Virus record (IMG/VR): IMGVR_UViG_3300025880_000079
Coordinates: 1-27,302 of that record
Reading direction: 5' to 3' (one strand)
DNA from: a virus
DNA: 27,302 bases
Every line of letters begins with the position of its first letter. Position 1 is the stretch's first letter. Below the pieces are notes generated by a model. The model was not told the DNA's origin, ran no database searches, and was given only the letters and a program-made list of their open reading frames with translations. This document shows positions 21,752 through 27,302 of the stretch, piece after piece. The translations under genes and the position numbers were made by a program.

Positions 21752-22422
21752 ATACTTTTAAAGAACATTTTGATATAATGGAAGGTGTTAATGACCCTTC
21801 TATATTTAAAGCAGTATTTCTTGCTGGTGGCCCAGGTTCTGGTAAGTCATTTATAGTTGGAAAGACTGCTCTAAAGGCATTAGGGTTTAGGTTAATTAAC
21901 TCCGATGATGCTTTTGAAAACGGATTAAAGAAAGCTGGTCTTACTACTGATCCTGCTGATATTGCATCGGCCCAAGGTCAAGCAGTAAGAGCAAAAGCCA
22001 AAGCTCTTACGGGTAGAATGATGACTAGGGCTTTACAAGGTAGGCTTGGTATTGTTATTGATGGTACAGGTAAAGACTATACTAAAATTAAAAGCCAAGT
22101 TGATATCTTAAGAGAACTTGGGTATGCAGTACATATGATTTTTGTTAACACAGATTTAGAAACAGCTATGAGTAGAAATAATAACCGGCCACGTTCTTTA
22201 CCAGACGATATGGTATCAAAAATGTGGAAAGATGTTCAGAAGAATATTGGTAAATTTCAAGGCTTGTTTAGAAATAGAATGATTGTTTTGGATAATTCAG
22301 AAGGGTCTGATATAGAAACATCAACTCTAGAAGCATATAAAGATATTAAAAGATGGGCCGCTAAGGCCCCAGAAAACTCCATTGCAGTTAAATGGATAAA
22401 GGGACAGAAAAATGGAAAATAA
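21748..22422 (+). CDS. P-loop kinase, zeta-toxin-like, with capsid-targeting-like start
   Basis: This 224-residue protein starts MNTFKEHFDIMEGVND (IME|G), then a kinase domain: AVFLAGGPGSGKSFIV with Walker A at 27-34, INSDDAFE, IVIDGTGKDYTKIK with Asp-Gly-Thr-Gly, MIFVNTDLETAMSRNNNRPRSLPDDMV with arginines typical of the lid. The layout resembles zeta-toxin and polynucleotide-kinase-like P-loop enzymes. In zeta toxins the substrate is UDP-GlcNAc; the substrate here is unknown. The combination of a kinase domain and a head-targeting peptide suggests that it is packaged and delivered into the cell, which is inference. It overlaps both neighbours. Confidence 0.82.
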   Translation: MNTFKEHFDIMEGVNDPSIFKAVFLAGGPGSGKSFIVGKTALKALGFRLINSDDAFENGLKKAGLTTDPADIASAQGQAVRAKAKALTGRMMTRALQGRLGIVIDGTGKDYTKIKSQVDILRELGYAVHMIFVNTDLETAMSRNNNRPRSLPDDMVSKMWKDVQKNIGKFQGLFRNRMIVLDNSEGSDIETSTLEAYKDIKRWAAKAPENSIAVKWIKGQKNGK

Positions 22423-22855
22423 AGAACGAGATAAGATAGTAAAATCGTTTAATGCTAAATGGAAATACAGAAAAGATAAAGAGCAATACGGCATGGCTGA
22501 TGCTTGGAAGATAATCTATTCTGAAAATGCGGAAGGTAAACTAGTAGGTGATTGTGAAGACTACGCGCTATCTATTCTTTGGAGACTTTCTGGAGAAAGT
22601 CATTTAAAAATGTGGTGGTTACTACTCACCCATCAAGCAGGTATCTGTTGTGTTGGGCCAAGTAAGTGGAAGATGTCACATGCAGTATTAAGATATAAAG
22701 GTGAATGGGTAGATAACTGGACTAAGAAGTTCGGCCCTAAATCTGCTATAGAAAAGAATCATACTTTCCATATCTTTTACGGATATGGTTGGGCATATTT
22801 TACTGCTCTTAAAATGGTAATGAGTAAGGTAGTAAGAACTATAAAGGGATTGTAG
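22412..22855 (+). CDS. transglutaminase-like cysteine protease (BTLCP type)
   Basis: This 147-residue protein shows the bacterial transglutaminase-like cysteine proteinase layout. Cys48 is in VGDCEDYALSILWRL, His90 in MSHAVLRYKGEWVDNW and Asp101 two residues after the strand, giving a Cys-His-Asp triad. Family members include LapG-type periplasmic proteases that cut surface adhesins. Here there is no signal peptide, so it would act in the cytoplasm or in the virion. Unlike its neighbours it lacks the MK-x-F-K-E start. Its start overlaps the kinase gene and its stop overlaps the next start. Substrate is unknown. Confidence 0.83.
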   Translation: MENKERDKIVKSFNAKWKYRKDKEQYGMADAWKIIYSENAEGKLVGDCEDYALSILWRLSGESHLKMWWLLLTHQAGICCVGPSKWKMSHAVLRYKGEWVDNWTKKFGPKSAIEKNHTFHIFYGYGWAYFTALKMVMSKVVRTIKGL

Positions 22856-23223
22856 TGCACAGTTTTTTAGAACATATAGAAGAACGATTTGGATTATATG
22901 AAGGACAGCATGTACCTTTAGAACAACCAATGATTGAAGCTACTAAAGACAAAGATGTTGAATTAAACTCTCCTAAGAGAGGCGGTAAAGCTAAGTACTA
23001 TGTATATGTAAAGAATGATAAAGGTAATGTAATAAAAATTCAATTTGGTGATACTACTGGGTTGAGTGCTAAAATTAACGATAGAGATGCTGCAAGGAAC
23101 TTTGCTGCAAGACATCAGTGTGATACTAAGAACGATAAGACAAAGGCAGGTTATTGGGCATGTCGTCTTCCTAAGTACGCAAAACAACTAGGATTAAAAG
23201 GTGGTGGATCTTACTTTTGGTAA
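22855..23223 (+). CDS. late protein with targeting-like start, small conserved domain
   Basis: This 122-residue protein uses a GTG start that overlaps the previous stop (TAGTG). It begins MHSFLEHIEERFGLYEGQHV, with LYE|G. The C-terminal domain, KAKYYVYVKNDKGNVIKIQFGD followed by RNFAARHQCDTKNDKTKAGYWACRLPKYAKQLGL, is a conserved module in marine T4-like phages with two cysteines that could bind a metal. I do not know its function. The extent and context fit a head-internal or injected protein. Confidence 0.75.
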   Translation: MHSFLEHIEERFGLYEGQHVPLEQPMIEATKDKDVELNSPKRGGKAKYYVYVKNDKGNVIKIQFGDTTGLSAKINDRDAARNFAARHQCDTKNDKTKAGYWACRLPKYAKQLGLKGGGSYFW

Positions 23224-23494
23224 ACCGTATTGGGAAGATGCTGATATAAGGCATTTTGACCCAAGTACAGAAGACGCGGAGTTCGTATGGCACCGTGATA
23301 TGGAAGATCGGGAGATAGAAATACTAGCAGGTGAAGGATGGCAATTTCAATTAGAGAATTGTCTCCCATGGTTGTTAAAAAAAGGTATGGTATTCGACAT
23401 TAAGAAAGAGGAATTCCATAGATTAATAAAGGGGGTAACCCCATTAAAATGCAGGGTTTATAAACATGGTAACAGCGCAAGAACAGAGGGCTGA
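23201..23494 (+). CDS. conserved hypothetical protein, cupin-like pattern
   Basis: This 97-residue protein probably starts at GTG 23201 or 23204, overlapping the previous gene by about 20 bases. It contains FVWHRDMEDREIEILAGEGWQFQ, LPWLLKKGMVFDIKKEEFHRLIKG, a pattern of a small beta-barrel (cupin-like) with a W-H-R-D and H-R-L-I-K-G pair. I recall similar short proteins in T4-like phages, function unknown. It carries no targeting-like start, so it may not be packaged. The end overlaps the next gene by 29 bases. Start position is uncertain. Confidence 0.65.
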   Translation: MVDLTFGKPYWEDADIRHFDPSTEDAEFVWHRDMEDREIEILAGEGWQFQLENCLPWLLKKGMVFDIKKEEFHRLIKGVTPLKCRVYKHGNSARTEG

Positions 23495-23765
23495 TCAATC
23501 AGCGCGCCTGGATAGAATTGAACAGAAAATTGATCAAATGTCTGAAGCAATTATTGCCTTGGCTCGAGCCGAAGAAAAGATAATTACCTTAACAGAATTT
23601 GGTAAACAACAGGGTGCACAGATATTAACCCTTATAAATAGAGTAGATAGGTTAGAAGATACTGTACGTGCTAATGGTGCAACAGTGTCAATTATTAACA
23701 AATTGTTCTGGATAGTCATTGCGGCCGCCGCCACAGCTATTACAGGAATGCTTTTCATACAATAG
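23466..23765 (+). CDS. coiled-coil protein with C-terminal membrane anchor (XhlA-like)
   Basis: This 99-residue protein has a long amphipathic coiled coil (RADQSARLDRIEQKIDQMSEA and TLINRVDRLEDTV) and a C-terminal hydrophobic segment, LFWIVIAAAATAITGMLF (80-97). The layout resembles XhlA-type haemolysin or holin-accessory proteins and is common in phages. It could aid lysis, but no adjacent holin or lysin is seen. An exact TATAAATA at 23633-23640 lies inside it. The AGAGG at 23485 is part of its coding sequence. Function tentative. Confidence 0.72.
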   Translation: MVTAQEQRADQSARLDRIEQKIDQMSEAIIALARAEEKIITLTEFGKQQGAQILTLINRVDRLEDTVRANGATVSIINKLFWIVIAAAATAITGMLFIQ

Positions 23766-23775
23766 GAGAATCAAA

Positions 23776-24669
23776 ATGAAAATCAATGATAAAGAAACTC
23801 TAAGCATTGCTGCAGCAGTCAGTGATGTACTAGAAGGAAAAACAAGAAAGGAAGAAGCTAAATATCCACATGATATGTTTCATCCAGAAACTGGAGAGAA
23901 GGAAGTAGCTAAAGACGAGTCAGAGCACAAAGCATTGGCTAAGAAAGGTTATACCCACGAAAAACCAGAAGTTGATGAGGTTGCAGAACCTGTCGCTGGT
24001 AAAGAAAAAGAATTTAAGGCCAAACATAAGATTAAGAAGTCTGGCGAAAACGAAGATGGTACTGTAGTTAAAGAAAAGAAAGTTGACGAAGTACTTGGTT
24101 TCGATAAAGATAATCCCAACAAGTCTGACGACAAAGAAGACGAGAAGGATATCAAGAAAGAGGGTAACAAGTTTACCATGGCTTTGAATGCAGCTCGTAA
24201 GAACGGCGATGATGAATTTGTTGTAGCAGGTAAGAAGTATAAAGTTGAAGACTATGATGAAGATGAAGACGACAAGGAAGAAGTTGAAGAAAGGTCAATG
24301 ACTCCGATGAAAGATAAGTTCGGCGCCGATAAAAACCTTGTTAAGAAAGCCGTTGCTCTTGCTCTTAAAATGGGTGGTAATATGACTGGTGCTACTAAGA
24401 AAATTGAAAAGATGAAGAAAGGTCTTTCAAATGATCCTGAAGTAAAAGCGGCATTACAACTTGCCAATGAAGAGGTAAGTGAAGAAGTGGTTGAAGAAGC
24501 TATTAAAATGAATGAAGCAGAAGATAAGAAAGCTAAATATAAAGCATTCTTTGATAAGGCTCTTAAAAAGTTCGGAGTTGATTCACCTGCAGAATTAAAG
24601 GGTGATAAGAAGAAAGAATTTTTTGATTACGTAGATGCAAACTACGAAGCGGAGAACGAGTCAGACTAA
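23776..24669 (+). CDS. highly charged late protein, probable head-core or scaffold-like
   Basis: This 297-residue protein begins MKINDKETLSIAAAVSDVLEG, with VLE|G near residue 20, and is very rich in Lys, Glu and Asp (KEKKVDEVLGFDKDNPNKSDD, EDYDEDEDDKEEVEER). It ends FFDKALKKFGVDSPAEL then KKKEFFDYVDANY, a C-terminal pattern that recurs in T4-like marine phage proteins. Low complexity and charge fit a prohead core (scaffold) or head-internal protein. The start at 23776 has AGGAG at 23764-23768 and is preferred over the ATG at 23719. Function inferred. Confidence 0.75.
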   Translation: MKINDKETLSIAAAVSDVLEGKTRKEEAKYPHDMFHPETGEKEVAKDESEHKALAKKGYTHEKPEVDEVAEPVAGKEKEFKAKHKIKKSGENEDGTVVKEKKVDEVLGFDKDNPNKSDDKEDEKDIKKEGNKFTMALNAARKNGDDEFVVAGKKYKVEDYDEDEDDKEEVEERSMTPMKDKFGADKNLVKKAVALALKMGGNMTGATKKIEKMKKGLSNDPEVKAALQLANEEVSEEVVEEAIKMNEAEDKKAKYKAFFDKALKKFGVDSPAELKGDKKKEFFDYVDANYEAENESD

Positions 24670-25034
24670 TGAAAAATTTTAAACAAATTAGAAAAGAAAT
24701 AGCTGAAGGTGTAAAAGACCTTAAGAACTATAAAGACCGAGACCGTAAAGGGCATGAAGCATATATGAATATTCATGTAGTCAAAGGTAATTCATCTAAT
24801 AAATTCAATGATGACTTTGGATTTAACCAAAAAGAAATGGATATGATGGATAAACTTATAAGTAAAATCAAAAATATGCATGTAGCAAGTTTTGATGGTG
24901 GTGATTCTGCTCCTGCATCCTTAGAGTTTTATGGTGACGTTGCATCTTTAAATAAATTCTTAAAAGATGGAAAAGTACAAAGTATAGTTAAGAAGTATAA
25001 AGCTAAAGTTAATGGTCCTACTAAACTAAAATAG
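24669..25034 (+). CDS. small late protein with capsid-targeting-like start
   Basis: This 121-residue protein begins MKNFKQIRKEIAEGVKDL, with IAE|G, close to the T4 targeting consensus. The rest has a conserved-looking folded part (KEMDMMDKLISKIKNMHV, ASLEFYGDVASLNKFL) and a basic end. I do not recognise the domain. The ATG shares its A with the previous stop. A late promoter starts five bases after its stop. Confidence 0.76.
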   Translation: MKNFKQIRKEIAEGVKDLKNYKDRDRKGHEAYMNIHVVKGNSSNKFNDDFGFNQKEMDMMDKLISKIKNMHVASFDGGDSAPASLEFYGDVASLNKFLKDGKVQSIVKKYKAKVNGPTKLK

Positions 25035-25038
25035 CGAT

Positions 25039-25046
25039 TATAAATA
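25039..25046 (+). promoter_or_regulatory. T4-type late promoter, nearly leaderless
   Basis: An exact TATAAATA in the 17-base gap between genes. The expected start point, about 6 bases downstream, coincides with the ATG at 25052 (a second ATG lies at 25055), so the transcript would have no ribosome-binding site. Confidence 0.62.
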
Positions 25047-25051
25047 ACTAT

Positions 25052-25423
25052 ATGATGAAAATATTTGATACCTTAAATAGGAAGAATTTTGAGCTATATG
25101 CGGCACAAAATTATAACAACCCTGAGTGCATAGACATAGAAGAATTTAAGGAGGACTTGGCTAGATTTAAGTATCTTAAAAGACTCCTTAGACGCTATGA
25201 AGTAAATGATGAGTTACAAGAGAGGCTCATTCTAAACCATTTAATAGTATTATATAATGTGTTTGGTATCGAAGCGGCTAATAAAATGATCTGGTATAAA
25301 ATAGAACCAGAACATTGGACATATATTAAACCATTTCTGGTATTTTTAAATTATCTACCAGAAGATGAACAAATAGGGGTTCCACTAGATCCATATATAG
25401 TGGAAGTATTAAGGAAAATTTAA
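25052..25423 (+). CDS. conserved phage protein
   Basis: This 123-residue helical protein begins MMKIFDTLNRKNFELYAAQN and contains RFKYLKRLLRRYEVNDELQERLILNHLIVLYNVFG. It ends VPLDPYIVEVLRKI. Closely similar proteins are found in marine T4-like phages, next to a gene like the one at 25423. The function is unknown to me. The start may be 25052 or 25055 (MMK or MK). It carries no targeting-like cleavage site and overlaps the next gene by one base. Likely a late, possibly structural, protein because of the promoter just upstream. Confidence 0.78.
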   Translation: MMKIFDTLNRKNFELYAAQNYNNPECIDIEEFKEDLARFKYLKRLLRRYEVNDELQERLILNHLIVLYNVFGIEAANKMIWYKIEPEHWTYIKPFLVFLNYLPEDEQIGVPLDPYIVEVLRKI

Positions 25424-26007
25424 TGGGTGTAGTATCACGTACAGCAGATTTATTTTACGCCTTTAGGTTTCTAAAGCTATTGGTGACGCCATGGAACAAA
25501 ATGGGCGCATTTGAACAAGGTATTATTGATGAGAATGGTAATAATTTAAAGAAGGCCAGAGAGTTAACCACCTCACAAGAGAAAGAAGTTTATACAGTAT
25601 TTCATAGATTGGTATTTAATCTAAAAAGAATTTTACAGAAAATACCATTTGGTAAAACAAAGTTAGCATCATATGCTGCAGCTTTGTTCTTAATTAAAGA
25701 AAATACGGATCTAACAGAAGAAGAAATTAGAAAGGTATTAGAAGAAGTTTTAGATGACTTGGACGAATCACTTAATGAGAGTGTGTTCTTTATTAAAGAT
25801 AATGTGATTAATCCAGGTAGATATAAATTAACTACTGAAATGGCTAGTAATAAAACTGGAGAGATTATTGCTTTCCCTGGCCAAGAAGTGGTTGTAAATT
25901 TACATAGCGAACCTGTTGATTATATATTTAATACAGGTATCTATGAAGTAACTCATACACTGACTAAACAGAAGTTATACATAAGTAGTGGAGATATAAA
26001 AAAATGA
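25423..26007 (+). CDS. conserved phage protein
   Basis: This 194-residue protein has an N-terminal helical part with YAFRFLKLLVTPWNKMGAF and VFHRLVFNLKRILQKIPFGKTKLASYAAALFLIKE, then an acidic helix (EEEIRKVLEEVLDDLDESL) and a C-terminal beta-rich domain (PGRYKLTTEM, VVVNLHSEPVDYIFNTGIYEV). It is conserved beside the 25052 gene in marine T4-like phages. The family function is unknown to me; a structural role is possible. It starts at the last base of the previous stop and overlaps the next start (ATGA). Confidence 0.78.
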   Translation: MGVVSRTADLFYAFRFLKLLVTPWNKMGAFEQGIIDENGNNLKKARELTTSQEKEVYTVFHRLVFNLKRILQKIPFGKTKLASYAAALFLIKENTDLTEEEIRKVLEEVLDDLDESLNESVFFIKDNVINPGRYKLTTEMASNKTGEIIAFPGQEVVVNLHSEPVDYIFNTGIYEVTHTLTKQKLYISSGDIKK

Positions 26008-26669
26008 AAAAATTTAAAGACATGTGGGAAGATGCAGCTGCTAATTCAGTAAGTGCTGATGGTGTAGATATGCCGGCTGATGTCCAACATGATAAGAAGA
26101 AGAAAAAGAAAGCAGCAGTCTATGACGGACGTACTAAAGAAGGTAAGAAGTTTGTCGAAAAGATGCTAGCTAGAAGAAAGGCTAAAGAAATTAATGCCTC
26201 TAAGCAGAATGCGGCTTCAGTCTCTATGAAAGAAGAAACCATTGAAGAAGGCTATGCTGCTGATAAAGAAAAGAAGCAGAAAGCAACCTTGGCCAAGCAT
26301 GATAAACGAATGATTAAAGTTGCAAGAGATTCTATTAAGAAATATCAGGACAAGAAAGATACTAAGGAAGCTAAGAAACCCGTATCTAAGATGACTCCTG
26401 CTGAGAAAGCTGCCGATGCTAAAAGACGAAAAGAGTATAACGCATATCAGAAGTCTAAGCGCAATGAAACTGTTGAAGAAGCTAAAGCACCAAAAATTAA
26501 AGGGCTTTCTTTATACGGATCTGAGGTTGCAGGTTTAAGAGCTAAAGATGGTAAGCTGTATAGTGCAAAACCAGTGGTTATGGGTGGTAAGTTGGCCTAT
26601 AGAGTAACTGATGAGTTCGGCTCATTTGAAACTCTTCCATTGAAGAAATTTGCGGCTAAGTTTGGTTAG
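26004..26669 (+). CDS. lysine-rich late protein with targeting-like start
   Basis: This 221-residue protein begins MKKFKDMWEDAAANS and is very basic in its middle (DKKKKKKAAVYDGRTKEGKK, KKYQDKKDTKEAKKPVSKM). Two further gp21-like sites are seen inside, TIEEGYAAD and TVEEAKAP, so it may be cut into peptides like T4 internal or core proteins. The C-terminal 55 residues (KIKGLSLYGSEVAGLRAKD onwards) look like a small folded domain of beta strands. Function unknown; a head-internal protein is the best guess. Confidence 0.74.
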   Translation: MKKFKDMWEDAAANSVSADGVDMPADVQHDKKKKKKAAVYDGRTKEGKKFVEKMLARRKAKEINASKQNAASVSMKEETIEEGYAADKEKKQKATLAKHDKRMIKVARDSIKKYQDKKDTKEAKKPVSKMTPAEKAADAKRRKEYNAYQKSKRNETVEEAKAPKIKGLSLYGSEVAGLRAKDGKLYSAKPVVMGGKLAYRVTDEFGSFETLPLKKFAAKFG

Positions 26670-26685
26670 TCATATAGGGTAAATT

Positions 26686-27078
26686 ATGTCAAAAATGTTG
26701 ATTGGAATTATTGTTGCTATGGGTTTATCATGTATGTTATACTATCAATTCTCTGTTGTCCCTATGCAGGTTAAACTAGAAGAACAGACCAAAGTTATTC
26801 TAGCACAAGACCTCAGGGACCAAGAACAAAAGGCCGCAATCGAGGCCATTCAAAATAACCTAACTCAAACTACTCAAGCCTTGAGTGGTTTACAAGTTAA
26901 AAACCAACAGTACGAATCAGAAATGGCAGAATATTTAGATATATTCAGACGCCATAATCTTGCTAAGTTAGCATCTGCCAAACCAGGTATGATACAAATT
27001 AGATCCAATAATAAAACTAAGGAGGTCTTTGATGCGATTGAAGCAGATAGTCAGCGTATTAGCTCTCTTAACGATTAG
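26686..27078 (+). CDS. inner-membrane spanin-like protein (Rz type)
   Basis: This 130-residue protein has an N-terminal signal-anchor (MLIGIIVAMGLSCMLYYQF, residues 4-22) followed by a periplasmic coiled coil (VKLEEQTKVILAQDLRDQEQK, and LQVKNQQYESEMAEYLDIFRR). This is the layout of the inner spanin, which with the outer lipoprotein fuses inner and outer membranes at lysis in Gram-negative hosts. Its last 47 bases overlap the start of the outer-spanin-like gene at 27032, as in Rz/Rz1 pairs. Assignment rests on layout and gene overlap rather than sequence similarity. Confidence 0.75.
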   Translation: MSKMLIGIIVAMGLSCMLYYQFSVVPMQVKLEEQTKVILAQDLRDQEQKAAIEAIQNNLTQTTQALSGLQVKNQQYESEMAEYLDIFRRHNLAKLASAKPGMIQIRSNNKTKEVFDAIEADSQRISSLND

Positions 27079-27302
27079 TGGTTGTAGTCTGTTACAGCAG
27101 GCGCCAAGAGAAGTTGAGATTATAACAAAACCAATTAAAATAGATATTGTTCAACCGGTATTACCAAGAGCAATTCATTTAAAAGAACCTAAGTGGTATG
27201 TAGTATCTGATGCTAAGATAATTGAGAATTGTCTTAAAAACCCAGAGACTAAAAAGCCTGATTGTAAATTAGGCAGAGAAGATTTATATCCAGAAGGTCA
27301 TA
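27032..27302 (+). CDS. outer-membrane spanin-like lipoprotein (Rz1 type), 5' part
   Basis: The gene runs past the window end. It begins MRLKQIVSVLALLTISGCSL with a lipoprotein signal and lipobox (ISGC, lipidated Cys18). A GGAGG site at 27021-27025 sits at suitable distance inside the preceding gene. The mature part continues as EVEIITKPIKIDIVQPVLPRA then HLKEPKWYVVSD, with a few prolines but fewer than classical Rz1. Embedding in a different frame of the preceding gene supports a spanin pair. At least 90 residues are seen. The length past the edge is unknown. Confidence 0.8.
   Translation, partial: MRLKQIVSVLALLTISGCSLLQQAPREVEIITKPIKIDIVQPVLPRAIHLKEPKWYVVSDAKIIENCLKNPETKKPDCKLGREDLYPEGH

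Noticed and set aside
23633-23640. TATAAATA within the XhlA-like gene
   Set aside because: Exact box but inside a gene and about 135 bases before the next start. A real promoter for 23776 cannot be excluded, but chance is as likely.
1-27302. CRISPR array, insertion sequence or integrase
   Set aside because: No regularly spaced repeats, transposase or integrase motif was seen.

Overview
The window is a gene-dense, AT-rich segment of a T4-like (myovirus-type) marine phage genome. Almost everything lies on the + strand, with overlapping or abutting genes. Signature T4-type genes are DNA polymerase (gp43), DexA, a GroES-type co-chaperonin (gp31 role), UvsX, the gp41 helicase and TATAAATA late promoters. 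Encoded ribosomal protein bS21, IscU plus an A-type Fe-S carrier, ThyX and the strong AT bias suggest a heterotrophic marine bacterial host, possibly of the SAR11 type. No photosynthesis genes are present. The host assignment is inference.

Layout. 1-3614: the 3' end of DNA polymerase, a small beta-type protein, a TET-associated-type glycosyltransferase (TAGT), a small protein and a second DxD glycosyltransferase. 3661-8442: a primase-like protein, small proteins, nucleotide-sugar enzymes (UDP-sugar dehydrogenase, SDR epimerase), a MazG-like enzyme, DexA and a SleB-type wall hydrolase. 8454-14371: co-chaperonin, dCMP deaminase, cytidylyltransferase, a GIY-YIG-like protein, bS21, UvsX, gp41 helicase and ThyX. 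14383-17012: tRNA-Arg(UCU), iscU-iscA, small proteins and a GC-rich structured, apparently noncoding stretch (16211-16376). 17068-26669: a block that starts at a late promoter, in which many products begin with an M-K-x-F-K-E-like peptide followed by a (L/I)xE|(A/G) site. This resembles the T4 capsid-targeting sequence cut by the gp21 prohead protease. 26686-27302: overlapping inner and outer spanin-like genes, the second cut by the window end.

How the parts work together. The left two thirds handle replication and recombination, nucleotide supply, sugar-nucleotide supply and host takeover. Six sigma70-like promoters, all with 17-base spacers and a shared sequence around the -10 box, drive small operons there. 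The right third looks like late genes for head-internal or injected proteins and lysis.

Three observations stand out. (1) The second glycosyltransferase ends in a tail nearly identical in pattern to the DNA polymerase clamp-binding tail, suggesting a glycosyltransferase tethered to the replisome. (2) A family of otherwise unrelated late proteins, including a P-loop kinase, a nucleotidyltransferase and a KxDG protein, shares a capsid-targeting-like N-terminus. (3) A GC-rich stretch with a perfect 10-bp stem and alternative pairings sits between two small genes.
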